From: Porites lobata
Taxonomy: Eukaryota; Cnidaria; Anthozoa; Scleractinia; Poritidae
NCBI GenBank assembly: GCA_942486035.1
Contig: CALNXK010000130.1
Coordinates: forward strand, 783,501-847,500
Reading direction: 5' to 3'
Length of the DNA stretch: 64,000 nucleotides
The translations under genes were made by a program, and so were the position numbers. Every line of letters starts with the position of its first letter. Position 1 is the stretch's first letter. Under the pieces are notes generated by a model, which saw nothing but the letters and a program-made list of their open reading frames with translations, was not told where the DNA came from and did not search any database. Shown piece after piece: positions 21,731 through 33,939 of the stretch.

Positions 21731-24700
21731 TGAAAGCGAACAGTTGATGTCATTTTAATTTCTGCAGGTTGCTTCTGTAATTTAATTTTTTAAAATATAT
21801 ACAATTATATTTTCGATGAGTAGCAAGCTTTGGTTTTAATTTTATGCTGCTAAAGTGTGGAAAAGGCAAGCTTTGTTCATTTCCCGGTCGAAGCTTGAAA
21901 CCGTTTTTCAGTGAGAATATGTTATGGGGCTTTCTTTTAAGTATCCACCGCGCCCCCTTAATGATCAGCTCTTTTAAAAGCCAGAAGTTTCAACTTTCAG
22001 AAAAGTCTGCAACCTTCCGAAATTGTGGCGTTGTTATTTCGGATAACAATCCCCTTCAGTAAAACCTCTTTCCTGGTAATTGATGCCGTCAGCAAACCTC
22101 ACGAGTGACTCCTTCAGAAAACTAATGGTTGGGGGACGGGAGGATCTGGAATTAGAAATGGCAGTAGTAACGTGAAATTTATTTTTAGTCAAAAGTTAAG
22201 TCTGTCGACTTGTTTTTCATCGGTTTAGAGCTTCTCAGAACTTCTTAAGGGTGGGACCAACTCAGAAAAAACAATGCATTTTTTTAAACAAATTTGGCAA
22301 ACTGATCTGTTAATGTTTTCGAAACATTTCCGCTCGTTCCGGTTAAATCTCTGAATAGGTCGTGCCATTTAAGCTAATGTATACTTTTTGTGATTAAATC
22401 TTTGACATAAAAACAAACATGAAATGGAAGCCTGCTCATTTTGTCATAAATCCACCTTCACACTCTGTAGGCGGGTTCTGGCCGCGGTCAACACGGGGAT
22501 GTTGATGTTTGATGACCAATCGAACTCATGGTGAAAAACAAACCACGCGGCATAAAATCATAAAAATTGATTGGGTGAGAACATTTTTAATGCTCACATA
22601 AACTTGCTTAAACGGAAGAAACGCCGACCGACAAAAACAAATTAAAGTTCACAAGTTCTTTTTGACAGTGAGACATTGTTATTCATAACCAGCGCAAGCG
22701 ACTCTATCACCACCCTATGCACTGAGTTTGAATGATTGTGACGCGTAGTCACAATTTTATCTAAATCTTCCAAACTTAAACAAAAAATGAACAAACAAAC
22801 AAAAAACAAAACAACACAGAGAAGCAAACAATAATAAAAAACTCTACAGACTTAGCTTTAAATAAAGTATTAAAAACACATCTGCGGAGTGACCACTCAA
22901 ATGAAAGCTGGAATCAAATGTTCGTTTTTTCAAAACGGGTTTGTTACATTACGTTGAGTCCGTCAATAAAACCCTATGACAAACTCATTCAAACGACCGT
23001 CCATTTTGCTGTACAAGGTTTAAACCGGAACATTCATGCTGCGAGAAAGCTGTGTTTGATACAAACCTATTTTAACATTTCGGTACTTGTTCTTCCGCGT
23101 GAAATTCCAAGGTGAACTGGCGCTCGTGACAAAAATACCTTTTCAGCTGTGCCTCTGCGGGATTTAATGACGAGTCAGAGGAAGACATCACATGAAATAA
23201 GCTACTTAACAGACGGGGATAAGCCCAGTCATATAACTGATATACAAATTTCAGAGACGTGAAAAAATTTAAATGACTAAGTAATCATAATATTTTTTTT
23301 TAAACGGCTTAAAATCGGACAGTCAAATAAATTTTTGTGGCTTCTTAAGAGCGCAAACGGATCTGAAGTAGCAATGTTACTTTTATTAGTTGACCACAAA
23401 CGACTTAACGTAGTTTTCGGTATAGAAACTATTTGTCAAGCCTTCCTGCTGGAAATTAATGGCTACTTTGAAGACGTAATGGGCTTTGAACTTCTTCTTT
23501 TGCATGCCTTTGCAAAACAATCATTTTACTTCGTTGCAGCGATTGGCTTCCTCTTAGCCTAGATTGAAAAATAAAACAAGTCATTCGCTCGCAAAACCTG
23601 ACTTGTCAACTTTGTTCATCCATGAATTGGAGCTATAAAGAGCAGGAAATTAATTTAAGTAGCGGTCTTCAGGGGCGTAAAGCTGTAGCTACCTTAAAGC
23701 TCTTAAGCCCGGGCTTAACAAAACTTTGGTTCAAAGTGAGCTTACGTAAGGGAATTTTAACAGGGTGTGAAGTTGCACCCACTATACAAGAATCAATGTC
23801 TCTCGAGGTAAAGGGCATGCATAATTGGCGCGTTGTTCACTAAGAAAATCTGTCGCTGAACGCCATTATGTTTTTTTCCCAGTTGATACGTCTAAGCCGT
23901 CCCCTCTGTTTACTGTGATTACCCGCTGGAGTCATATAGGTTAAAAACTCGTAATTTTGGAGTATTCGCTCTCAAATAATATCTAGTAAACAGTTTTCTC
24001 CTTGTCTGATTTCTTTTTATGGAATTGGTTCCCATTATACAAATACTAAGTAGCAAGGTAGTCAAGTGGCTCCTAAAATGCCCTCTCTACAATTTCGGCG
24101 TAAAAGGAAAAAAAGGGCTGGCTACTACCCCGATCTTTATGTGCAAAGGGCAGGCGCGTGTGTGGATCATCCGTATAAATTCGAGCTCAGCCCGACAGAC
24201 GCTGTCGAATTCAATAGTGTTCGAAAAATCAAGTTGTCGCATGGAACATGATGGGGTTTCAATCCTCGAGCTTCTGAAGTGCTAATGTCGAATAATAGTT
24301 CCTCACCGGGCAGTAACGCAACGATTACCACAATCGTTTTCAGAGTCAAACGTTGACATAAATAAGAAAATAAAACTTCTTTTTTCAAAAACAACAACAA
24401 CGACAACAAAAAACAAGAACAAGAAGCCAAAAACGAAACGAAACGAAACAAATGAAATGATACAATGAGAAAAAGTAATGCAGAGAATCATTTTAATGAC
24501 CCATCACATCAAGAGGCTAAAAAGAAAAGAGTACGAGGCATTTCATCCGTCTCTGGTGTAAAGAATCAACCCGTTCGACGCTCGCCAAAAGATGAAGATG
24601 ATGATGGATGATGTTCAAAAAGACTGAGATAATCACCATTTAGTTACCTTGAAAAAGTACCCAATTTAGTCTATGTTCTGCCATTTGATTATCCATCGTC

Positions 24701-25639
24701 AACTGCGTGCAGCACTTCGCACATCATTGTACCCCGTTTTATAAGATATGTGGGTTTAATTCAAATTCCTTCTGGAAGACATGAGGTAACATCGTTACAA
24801 TGAAGTTGCTGTTCTTGTTGAACGAAAACTAGCTAAAACTGAAAATGAAAACGAAGTTCCTTCAAAGAAGAAAAAACCTGTTTAACGAAGTCTTCAACAT
24901 CATGATCATAAATGTTTGTAGAGTTACTTGAAGCATCAATTCGTGATCTGAATACGTCGTACTTAAACTAAGACTATCAGATTAACTTTTTAGGCTAGAC
25001 ACTTGTGTTCTTCGTTCTTACACAAAATAACCTTCTTAAATCGCTGTTCCATATGTCCTTAGAAAAAAAGGTGTTAATTATCTTTTCGAGGAAATGTTTT
25101 TGTCCGCGGCCCCCTTGGAAACGTCGCTGTAGTTCTATCAGACTTAAATTAGGGGTTTGTACGTCTTCACAGAATACAGGTATATCTGTATATATAAACC
25201 ATAACAACTTGTTTACAAAAACTTCTCAAGATAACTCTGCTTTAACCTATAATGCATTTATGATTAAGTTCCATAAATGTCTGTCTGTCAAAACTCTAAG
25301 CCGAAAAGGAAGAGGCACCTTTGACCGTCAACAGCGAAAAAGGATAACTGTTCTTTTTTACAATTTTAAAGATAACAGTTTTTGCGATTTAGAAGATTGA
25401 TTATTTTTTTGGCGATAGTATGCGATCGCCCCAAACATCACGCGATCACGCGACCACTGGAAATTTAAGTGCGAAAGAATCTTTGTACAAAGAGACTCTA
25501 ATCATCTTTACGCAAAGACCTCTGAAAGAGAACTCAACTTAAAACAGTAAAGTGCAATTATTTTGCACGTTAAGCTTCTTAACTTTTATGGGCAAAATTC
25601 ACATTAAAACTTCTAAAATCCGTCGTAAATATCAACAGG
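21731..25639. other. Spacer between receptors 4 and 5
   Basis: No gene is supported. Low-complexity A-rich tracts occur at about 22775-22835 (CAAA-rich) and 24385-24460 (ACA and CGAAA runs). A 131-codon frame at 25005-25400 has no recognisable domain and I do not call it. Confidence 0.45.
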
Positions 25640-27265
25640 TCATTTTTCCACTCTGTCTGGATACATGTCAACAGTAATATTAATATTTTCGGTTGCTTTG
25701 TTCTTCATAAATTTAACCTCATTGCTGCTCTTACTTGCTTTGTTTTCAGTCATTTCTTGGCTCGGGTCATCCGGCCGTCGCTTCATAGACAAGTCTTTTT
25801 GCTCCTTACCGTAACCAACTCCGTAACATGAAAATTTTCGACGACGGGGAGCTAAAATCGACCCGTCATCATTGCCCTTCGTTTTGTCAGACACTTCCGC
25901 TTGCCTACTGAATTGAAATGCTCCAGCGTTTTCATTCTCACTGGATTTAAATAAGCCAGCTGAAGATGTCCTCTGAACAGACATGGGTATTTGACTATCC
26001 GGAGAGACAGTGCCACTAAATTTGCGCACATATTTTCTAGTTTCGTTGCTCAATTTTCTGAGCGGCTGCATCACGTTAGTCCGGTCAGGCTGTCTCGGCT
26101 TTATATCACCGCACTCTTCTGCATGTGAATTGTGCTGGAATTCTCCACAGTTTTCATTGAAAACGATTGCGGCAGCAGAAGATTTCATCTCAACTGGAAT
26201 AGGGCGTTGTCTTTCCAAAACATTTCCACTTAATTTTCGCACAAATTTTCTGCCATCGGTGCTGATTTTTCTCAGTGGCTTCATAACCGTTGCACGCCCA
26301 ATCTTTGCAAACCCAGATCTAAACTCTTTGCTCTTTAGAGCATAAATAAACGGGTTCAAAACACTGTTTGCGTAGGTGCAAAGACGACATACAACAGATA
26401 TGTAATGAAAAACATGATGGTCTCGACCATTTCCAAAGTCGATCCAAAACCAAAGAACTTGATTTGGAAACATGCTGATTGCAAACACCACGACAACAAT
26501 AACAAACATCTTTGCCAAACGAATGTTCTGTTCCCTTCGTCGAAAATCCCTGCTATCTGTGCTTCTAGTCGATTCTCTGCTAAAAGCGCGGCTTCCACGT
26601 TCGGCATCCATAGAAAACAGCCTAATCAGATTGGAACGTAAGCTGATGTAAATAAGTATGTACACTGTAGACATGGTTAGCAGAGGTAAAGCGTACTGAC
26701 ACAAAAATAGAAATATGGTGTAAGCATGTTTGTAGTCTTCACCTGGCCAGCTCTCTTGGCACGATCTCTCAGAGGCACTGTATTTCAAAACGACAAAATA
26801 AGGGATACATATAAAGATAGAAACGGCGTTAATTGACAGCACACAAACAACCAATTTGCCCAACGAGATGTACCAGCCTAAGGGTTTTACAAGAGTCCTA
26901 AATCTGTCCAAACTGATTGCTGCCAGAATAAGACTGGAAGACGTCGAGGACGCTGTTTGCAAAGGCCAAAGAGCTTTACACATTACCCTTCCAAAGGGCC
27001 AAATGTAGTTTTTTTCCTCATAAGCCATATCAAACGGAATACTGAGAACTGGAGTCAAGAAATCACATACAGCAAGACTCAGGATTAGCACGTTTGACGA
27101 TGTCCGCATTCCTCGAGCTATGATAATAACAACTGCAACTAAACTGTTCCCGATACAGCTTAGAAATAAAATTAACACGTACAATGTTATTCTTATGATT
27201 CTAAACTCTGTTGTCTCCAGGCTGGTTGTTGTTTCGTCTTGAATTGTAGAGTTGTTGACAACCAT
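25640..27265 (-). CDS. Receptor 5: class A peptide-type GPCR with duplicated tail, no TDC end
   Basis: A 541-residue receptor. The open frame extends eight codons upstream to a GTG; the ATG at 27265 aligns with sister starts. Key residues are N40, D68, C96 and C169, DRF at 120-122, C-x-E-x-W-P from 169, P194, P267 and NPFIY at 304-308. Position 6.48 is M265. The tail contains two tandem units of about 71 residues (about 326-396 and 397-467), each starting with VM-K/Q-PLRK-I/L-S and a second R-K-x-S site, then SS-A and E-N/F-Q-x-S blocks. Downstream is RRKFSCYGVG (about 475-484), as in receptor 4. It ends in D-R-V-E-K, so the terminal T-x-C ligand of the close relatives is absent. I see no out-of-frame TDC remnant just after the stop. 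The duplication may alter phosphorylation or scaffolding; that is inference. Confidence 0.93.
   Translation of the reverse strand: MVVNNSTIQDETTTSLETTEFRIIRITLYVLILFLSCIGNSLVAVVIIIARGMRTSSNVLILSLAVCDFLTPVLSIPFDMAYEEKNYIWPFGRVMCKALWPLQTASSTSSSLILAAISLDRFRTLVKPLGWYISLGKLVVCVLSINAVSIFICIPYFVVLKYSASERSCQESWPGEDYKHAYTIFLFLCQYALPLLTMSTVYILIYISLRSNLIRLFSMDAERGSRAFSRESTRSTDSRDFRRREQNIRLAKMFVIVVVVFAISMFPNQVLWFWIDFGNGRDHHVFHYISVVCRLCTYANSVLNPFIYALKSKEFRSGFAKIGRATVMKPLRKISTDGRKFVRKLSGNVLERQRPIPVEMKSSAAAIVFNENCGEFQHNSHAEECGDIKPRQPDRTNVMQPLRKLSNETRKYVRKFSGTVSPDSQIPMSVQRTSSAGLFKSSENENAGAFQFSRQAEVSDKTKGNDDGSILAPRRRKFSCYGVGYGKEQKDLSMKRRPDDPSQEMTENKASKSSNEVKFMKNKATENINITVDMYPDRVEK
25862..26287 (-). repeat. 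Tandem 213 bp coding duplication in receptor 5 tail
   Basis: Two adjacent in-frame units of 213 bp (26287-26075 and 26074-25862) encode similar 71-residue segments. At DNA level the first 60-70 bases of each unit align well, for example CCACTTAATTTTCGCACA against CCACTAAATTTGCGCACA on the plus strand. Sister receptors 2-4 have a single unit. Confidence 0.85.
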
Positions 27266-29666
27266 TTTTGGGTAATATCTACTAACCACGAATCATGGAC
27301 TTTTCCCAAGCCGTTTGATCAAAGTCTGACTAGAGTGACCTTGCCACCCTATCCATTCAACACTGGGTTTGCGGATCAATTTTCTTGGCTAATTAACTTA
27401 GACTCTTGATAGGATGTATTTTATTTCCGGAATCCCGCCATTAAAAAAAAGCAAAATTTGTAAAAAAATTATAGCAATTTTAAAGGTGTGTGATGCACCA
27501 AGTCATAGAGAAGTTTTGGACTCGCTGTAACGGATACAACAACACTAAGAAAGCTTGGCTTGGGAAACAAACCGCCTCTCAGATCATTCGGTTCCTCCGC
27601 CACTGTCACGTTCCGCGAGACGAGACCGACGTCAGCGTAGGTTTGCCTCAAAAATTCCCTTCTTCGCCGGATTGGCGGATTTTCATGACATCCCGTCAAA
27701 CCTGTGCTGCAAATTTTCCAGATTTATCCTAATCAGACATTAAAGAGGACCGTTGCCCCTGAGGTTTTACACGAGAATTCGGGATTTGCCTTATTTGATC
27801 GAAGGCCGGGATTCGGGATTTTAAAACAAAATGTTAAACGGATTCAATTCTGGATTCGCCCCATGTAAAGGAATCCAAGACAGTCTTGGATTCTGGATTC
27901 CACGTCACGGATTCCGGATTCCAGGTACTGGATTCCAATCTCTGTCAGTGGAACTTGGATTCTGGATTCCAATCGCTAGTGGGGTTGCGGATTCTTTGAG
28001 CTGTATTCCAGATGCCAAAGCCCGGGATTCCGGATTCCACATGCAAATTTTTTCCGGATTCCGGATTCTACAAGCACAAACTTCCCGGATTGGGGCGATC
28101 TGGATTGAAAGCACGCACACGGGATGCGGGATGCAGAAAGCAACCATCGGGTCGGGATGACGGGATTGGACCCTTATTCAATGGTCACATTGATTTACAG
28201 ATTGAGTCGAGCTAGGAATTTCTTACTTCAAAGTAGTGCGAAACTTACCACAGGCATCCCAAGAGCTAATCAGAAGCCAACTCAAGATTGCCTAAGTCGG
28301 CTACAAGACTCTCTCTCATGGCTTGGCTTGGGCGCTCATGAGGGTTACCAGTGGTGCCAACAAACAACCTCCATGCGATTCCAAGCTTTGCGGTCCTGTA
28401 CCAAACCACAAACTTCGTGAGGAAGTGGTGAGGGGGAGGGGAGAGGGGTGGTGGTGGATTTACTGGATTGATTAGCTTTTCAGCATACTCGTGGAATACA
28501 ATTTTACGTCCGGTTCCTCGAAAGATGATTAAGTTTAAAATAAATTTTGATACTGTCGAATTACAGAAAACGTATGGGAAAATCAAGGTTTTCGAAAAAT
28601 TGATCACGGACTTCTTTGCACTCCAGATTTAGTGTATTGTTTCTTTGAACTCGTAAATAACTCTTTGCAAAGAGAAAGCGTCAAATATATGAATTCAGGA
28701 AGAAATAGCTGGCTTTGAATTCTAATACAAATCTTCTAATTTCCCACGATCTTGCCCTGCTTACCCATGATGCAACTATGAGCGTGAACTATTTTGACAA
28801 CGTGGCCAATTAAAAAGCCCGTAATTGACGCTTCGTGTCTTAGATGCGAACAAGATTACAAAAACAAAAAAATTGGTGATTACAAATTTTTCCCCTTTTT
28901 TGCAAACTCCAAACTCTATTTTTGTGGTAGTGCGAACAGGGCCTTGGGCGTTTGAGTCAGACATCCCTCGAAGGCTCTTGCGCATGCGCGCGCGGGCGTA
29001 AGAGACACTCAACAGTCAGTCATTACATAAATCAACCACTGCACTCCAAGTAGTGCATTTCATAATTAACAATCAAAGATTGAGTATGTCTCTCTCGAGA
29101 AAGGAAGTTGAGTATGGCCATTTTTCTCCGCAGTGTGGGTCTTATGTCAAACAAATGATGGGGTCAGTTTAGGGGAACTGTGCTGCAGAGCAGCAACAGT
29201 GGGGGATGAGAAACACGTTTGGTTTTTTCAATTAATTTGATAAGGTCAATTAGCATGGCTGTAAAAAAAAACTTCAAAAGCTAATATGAGATTTCATGCG
29301 CAAGTCTTTCTCAAGAGAGAATGGACTCAAACTTTGTGTTCTGGGAACACTGACACCTCCCATTTTTTAGATCAAACGGCTCTGGGTAGTACAAATTTCT
29401 TCTAAAAAGCGTTCACCCAAGCAAGCATAGAAAGGAAAACTTTAAACGACAATGGCATTCCTTTTTTCAGCCAGCATGGAGTCTTATGTCAAACGGCGCG
29501 GTTAATAGCGTGGAAAACGAAAATTACATTCCTTAATTTAAAATAATGTATTGAAAGTCAATATATATATAAAATTACTGTGCACAGATTACTGGGCTTT
29601 TGAGGACCTCTTCTGAGAAATTCTGATTTTGGTGAATACTATGTTCTAAGGTTTCTTGCATATTGG
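27266..29666. other. Spacer between receptors 5 and 6
   Basis: No gene is supported. It contains a GGATTC-rich dispersed repeat (27770-28155) and a purine-rich G tract around 28428-28455. The rest is AT-rich and featureless by eye. Confidence 0.5.
27770..28155 (+). repeat. GGATTC-rich dispersed repeat, copy 1
   Basis: Many close copies of GGATTC, GGATTCC or GGATTCTGGATTCC occur in about 380 bases. The stretch from ATCCAAGACAGTCTTG through GTCAGTGGAA, CGCTAGTGG and CCGGATTCC matches, block by block, a second copy at 44283-44470 on the same strand. It has no coding capacity. Confidence 0.75.
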
Positions 29667-31139
29667 TTAACAGTCTGTCTCGGGCGAACTGTTGAAGGCT
29701 GCTTCCAAATGTTCATACGAAAGTGAGTAAGGTAAAATTGCCAAATTCTCGTCAGGAATCGCTGAAACATGCGCGTAATCGAAATCCCGTCTTTTTACCT
29801 GCAAATTGTTTTCTGGAGTTAAGCTCTTAAATGTTCCTGCAGATCGATGCAAATCAAAGCCCCTGCATTGAGATTCGGTCGCAATATATGAGGATATTAA
29901 GGGTTGGTTTGGGCCATAAGGTAAACTGGTCTGTTGTTGATGACCATCGGGATATAGATTGCATTCTTTGAGCTTCACTGCATGACATTCGCCGTCTGAC
30001 AGTAGCATCGATGCAGTTTTGGTACAGCTATTACTTTGTTTTCTGAACTCCTTTTTGGCTTCTTTTGCCTTGGATGATGTATCGCAACAGATCAAGATAC
30101 CCTTAAAAATCACCTTAAATCCCTCTCGAAAATCTTTACTGAGGACACCTAGAATAACAGGATTAACTACACAGTTAGTGTAGGTAAACAACCAACACAC
30201 GATGGAAATTTTCTGAAAATTCGAGGTCTTGTTTCTGCCACCAAAGTCCGCCCATAGCCAAACAACTTGATTAGGAAACATGAAAATTGCAAACACAATT
30301 ACTATAATGATAAACATTTTCATGGCTTTTGCATTTGGACTACTCCATATGCTTGGTATATGACTGATTCTTTTTGCAATGGCTCCTGTTTTAGAGATCT
30401 TGCATGAATGTTTGCATTGAGGCTTTTTCGAAGTCACTTCTTGCCGATGAGCCTTTTCTTTGATTGAACTGCCACGCACTCTTGCTGAGGTGTTGTAGAG
30501 GGCACGAATCGCAAGCCCATACACAATAATCATAAATGTTAAAGGGAGAACGTATTGTGAGAGACACAGGAAGAGGCTGTAAGCTTGTCTGTAAGTGAAA
30601 CCGGGCCAAAGTTCTTTGCAAGAACCTCCTTGGAGCGTCAGAACATATACATAAGGGCTCACAGCCACGAGAGAAAAAACATGGACGATACAAATCATCA
30701 AGCAAACTTGTTTCCTCGATAAGCGTGTCTTAAATGGATGCATAATGAGTCGATAACGGTCCAAGGAAATCGCCGCGAGTGTAAGCGAAGAGGCGCCATT
30801 AAAGTACGTCTGTGCTGGCCATAACAGTTTGCACATGACGTGGCCATACAGCCATACGTAATTGTTCTCCTCAAGGACAAAATCAAACACAATACTTAAC
30901 AGCGGTGTTAACAGATCACAAATGGCCAAGTTGAGGATTAGAAAGGGTGAAGCCGTGCGCATTTTCCTAATGATAATAGCTGCAACCATTCCGTTGCCCA
31001 AGGTACTGGCAGATAGGATGGCAAAATAGAAAAATATTTTTGTGGTTCTAAAATCGCCCGATGCTTCGTCTTGAACAATTCCTTCCAACGCCAAACTTTC
31101 ATTACTGACACCAATAACAGTCCCGTTTCTCTTCGACAT
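29667..31139 (-). CDS. Receptor 6: class A peptide-type GPCR with NPVIL in TM7, tail ends ETDC
   Basis: A 490-residue receptor. The open frame extends to a GTG 13 codons upstream; I use the first ATG. N-glycosylation sites are at N5 and N13. Key residues are N49, D75, C103 and C174, DRY at 127-129, C-x-E-x-W-P from 174, P199 and P289. TM7 reads TYTNCVVNPVIL (319-330), so the Tyr of NPxxY is Leu, a rare change at a residue that stabilises the active state in known class A receptors. Position 6.48 is M287. Two cysteines (351-352) after helix 8 may be palmitoylated. Loop 3 holds CKISK and KRIS sites. The roughly 150-residue tail ends in P-E-T-D-C. It pairs with receptor 9 through shared TM1-TM3 and TM6-TM7 sequence. 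Confidence 0.93.
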   Translation of the reverse strand: MSKRNGTVIGVSNESLALEGIVQDEASGDFRTTKIFFYFAILSASTLGNGMVAAIIIRKMRTASPFLILNLAICDLLTPLLSIVFDFVLEENNYVWLYGHVMCKLLWPAQTYFNGASSLTLAAISLDRYRLIMHPFKTRLSRKQVCLMICIVHVFSLVAVSPYVYVLTLQGGSCKELWPGFTYRQAYSLFLCLSQYVLPLTFMIIVYGLAIRALYNTSARVRGSSIKEKAHRQEVTSKKPQCKHSCKISKTGAIAKRISHIPSIWSSPNAKAMKMFIIIVIVFAIFMFPNQVVWLWADFGGRNKTSNFQKISIVCWLFTYTNCVVNPVILGVLSKDFREGFKVIFKGILICCDTSSKAKEAKKEFRKQSNSCTKTASMLLSDGECHAVKLKECNLYPDGHQQQTSLPYGPNQPLISSYIATESQCRGFDLHRSAGTFKSLTPENNLQVKRRDFDYAHVSAIPDENLAILPYSLSYEHLEAAFNSSPETDC

Positions 31140-31486
31140 GCTTTTAATAGCACTTCCAACAAAGCCGTGAGTGATCACGTTCAGCGCATTTCACACTGAG
31201 AGAAGCCCGGACCTGGTTGATATGGTGAGCCCATACTAATTACAATTGCAATCCGCAAGTCGTCGCTGCATCTTTTCTTTACACTCTCTTTTGGACGAAA
31301 CCTCCTATTGATATACAACCGGTTTGGCATCTAATTAAATGTACCTGTCGCGTGGCCTCATTGTTATTCTAACCCCCCCAAGAGTGAACAAGAATAAGGG
31401 ATCATCCAATGCAGATTTGCGCAAAATTTGTCTAACAGTTTAATCAGATATCCCGTATTAAATGAGGTTTGGTTAGAATGGATAGA

Positions 31487-31536
<50 letters not shown>

Positions 31537-31541
31537 TAATA
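31487..31541. repeat. (AAT)n microsatellite
   Basis: About 18 near-perfect AAT units in a row, with one interruption (AAC) near the right end. Confidence 0.95.
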
Positions 31542-32258
31542 CAAAATTATTATAATAATAAAGAAATTTATTTGTAAATTTACGCATAAACTCTTCAGGT
31601 TCTTTCATGAAATGTAATCTCGTAATGCAAACAAATTAGTGGTCAATATTGCTTTCTAATCCTTTTAGTGCCATATTAATTTACTCTATAAAAACAGTTG
31701 GCTCAAACAGGATGCTAGAGATTATTGGTAGCTAATTAGCTGACGATTTTTTTGCAGCAACCGGACCTTCCAACCCAGTTGTCAAAGACTGCGCGATTAA
31801 ACTTCCTGGTCTAAAGCCTGGTACTAGTATAGACTGTCACGCTAACAATACTTTACTTCCTCAAAAGTATTCCTTACATCTACGAGATTGCTTTCCGCTT
31901 TCTGTAAGTTACCCAACAAAATAAAGGGGAATGAATTTACCATAGATGCATTGTTAGCAATATTTTCAAAAGCGGTACGGGATTACCCACTTAACATGCT
32001 TAATACTAATCTAAAAAAAAGCAAACAGATTAAAGCATCTGCCCAACTACCCATTGCACGCAATACTACTTCCAAAGCTCTATGTCAATAGTCAACTTAA
32101 CTGATCAGTTCTGGGTTCAATTGCGACAGTGACATCTTAGCGTTATGATATTCCGCCATTGTCCCGATTTATCCTTCTCTAATCGCCTATCATCTTTGTC
32201 CCACTCAAGCGCAAAATAGTCTGTTTGTGAGAGGAATAGGAAGGGAGGGCCCCGACGT

Positions 32259-32300
32259 GGGAGGGGGGGGGGAGGGGTCAGGGGGAGGAGGAGGTGGAGA
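32259..32300 (+). repeat. G-rich purine tract
   Basis: A run of G blocks interrupted by A, then GGGGGAGGAGGAGGTGG. The several runs of three or more G could form a G-quadruplex on the plus strand. It sits just left of a MITE-like element. Confidence 0.6.
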
Positions 32301-32328
32301 ATATTGGCATTGGCCGAACCCTTCGTAG

Positions 32329-32509
32329 TACAGTAGGACCCGATTTTTCAAACCTTTTTTGGAAGTGCGAACTAGTTCGAATTATCGAGGAAATCGAAAG
32401 TTCGGGGGTAAAATTACAGTGTTGGCTGGTAAAGGGAAGTTAGTTTAGGTTTCGAATTATTGGGAGTGTCGAAAAACTTGAGTATTCGAGAAATCGGGAT
32501 TCTTCTGTA
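32329..32509. mobile_element. MITE-like element with pogo/Tigger-style CAGT ends
   Basis: The left end TACAGTAGGACCCGATTTTT is mirrored by a right end reading, in reverse complement, TACAGAAGAATCCCGATTTC. The roughly 140 bases between are non-coding and rich in TTCGAATTAT-type blocks. A related end (AAAAATCGGGACTTCACTGTA) lies inverted near 43147-43167. CAGT ends flanked by TA are typical of Tc1/mariner-pogo elements, which is my basis for the class. Confidence 0.5.
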
Positions 32510-33939
32510 TTTTAATTTTGATTCAAGAAGATGCTTTGTATCATTCATTTTCAGCACTTTCATAACGCTTAACCCGTCAAGTCCCAATAGTATAGTAAAA
32601 AACATCAATTTTCTCACCACAATATCACCACATGATCAAGAGAAAAGCTTATGAGATTTAATAGAATCATCACCTAGGGGAAAAAGCTTTGACAATTGAT
32701 CTTTTATCACATTCTCTCGACTAATTTTTTAAGGTAATGCTTGGAAATCAGTTTGGAGAATTTGTAAGTGGATATTAGGGCTAAAAGGGTTAATGAAATC
32801 ACTGGGCAAAAGCAGCACCACATCTCATAATATTTTATTGACCAGCCGAGGGGAAACGGGGAAGAAGACCACGTCTCTCCAGTTCCCTTCTGGGCCCTTT
32901 CCTTCTGTCCAGTCCAGCCGAGCGTCGACTCGGCTCGACTGAGTGAAGAAGACCTGCTGGCTGTCAAATATTTAGTGTAACAAACTGCTGTTTAGCGGAC
33001 ACCTTCCGCTTACTACAGGATTTACTGTATGACGACGCAATGTTCTCTAATACCCTTGCAAAGGGAATAGAAAACCCTGACACCGGTTCAGCTTCAGACG
33101 ACACACATGAAAGAAAAGAAATACTTTTTCAAGAGACTCTTGAAATTCACAGCTGTTATCTTTGATATCAATGCAACGATTCCGCAGAGACATATGACCA
33201 TTAAAATAGGACATTTTATTTCTCTGCATGCTTGTAGCCTAAGATAATTACAGTATTGCCGACTGAAGATGGCAGGGTTATTGTAATCGTTGTCTGAAAA
33301 TGGAAAGGCCTCAGGCAACAAATCCTTGCCAATTATTTTCAGAATGTGGAAACGCTTTTTACCAGATCTCCAACTGGGAAGGCTCTATAACAAGTACGCT
33401 AAAGGACTAAATCTCCTCTATCATTCCCGTATCTGTTCAAATCTCAAAGATTCTGAAAACGCGGAAGTAAAAAATGAACAAGTAAAATACAGTTCACAAA
33501 AACGATTGATCCTAAATTCCCCTTTCTGGCATGCTGGATCATACCCTAACTGGGTACTTATCATAGTTAGCTTCTCAAATCTCCAGGAAACTACAATCAT
33601 CGTAAAAGTGTTGGGAAGACTGGTACTTTTTACCTCTTTTTCCCTTCTTCTCCATGCCCCTGGCCCAGTATTGAACAAAGCTAGTTAATGTGTTAGTGCT
33701 CGAAATTGTTAGGGGGGATGGGGGTATTATGAAAAAGGGAAAACCATCCTTTTTGAATATTAAAATGAAAGCCTGTCCGGGGTTGTATAGTAGTTGTATC
33801 AGTGTAAAGTGAACTTAACCACTGAGACAGTAATGTTTGCACACGCATTTCTTCAAGGTGAGGATAACGACAAGCACCTCCAAATGGAAGCTTGATCATA
33901 GTTTTTCTAAACTTCATTAAGACGCCTTTTTAAAGCGAT

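Larger units (their letters stand above)
31140..33939. other. Spacer between receptors 6 and 7
   Basis: No gene is supported. It contains an AAT microsatellite (31487-31541), a G-rich tract (32259-32300), a small inverted-repeat element (32329-32509) and a possible worn transposon end near 32985-33030 (TTTAGCGGACACC). Frames of up to 132 codons here show no domain. Confidence 0.5.

Noticed and set aside
25005..25400. 131-codon open frame on the plus strand
   Set aside because: No recognisable domain, low-complexity AT-rich codons, no support beyond length.
33290..33688. 132-codon open frame on the plus strand
   Set aside because: No recognisable motif and overlaps another frame on the opposite strand; length alone is not enough in 64 kb.
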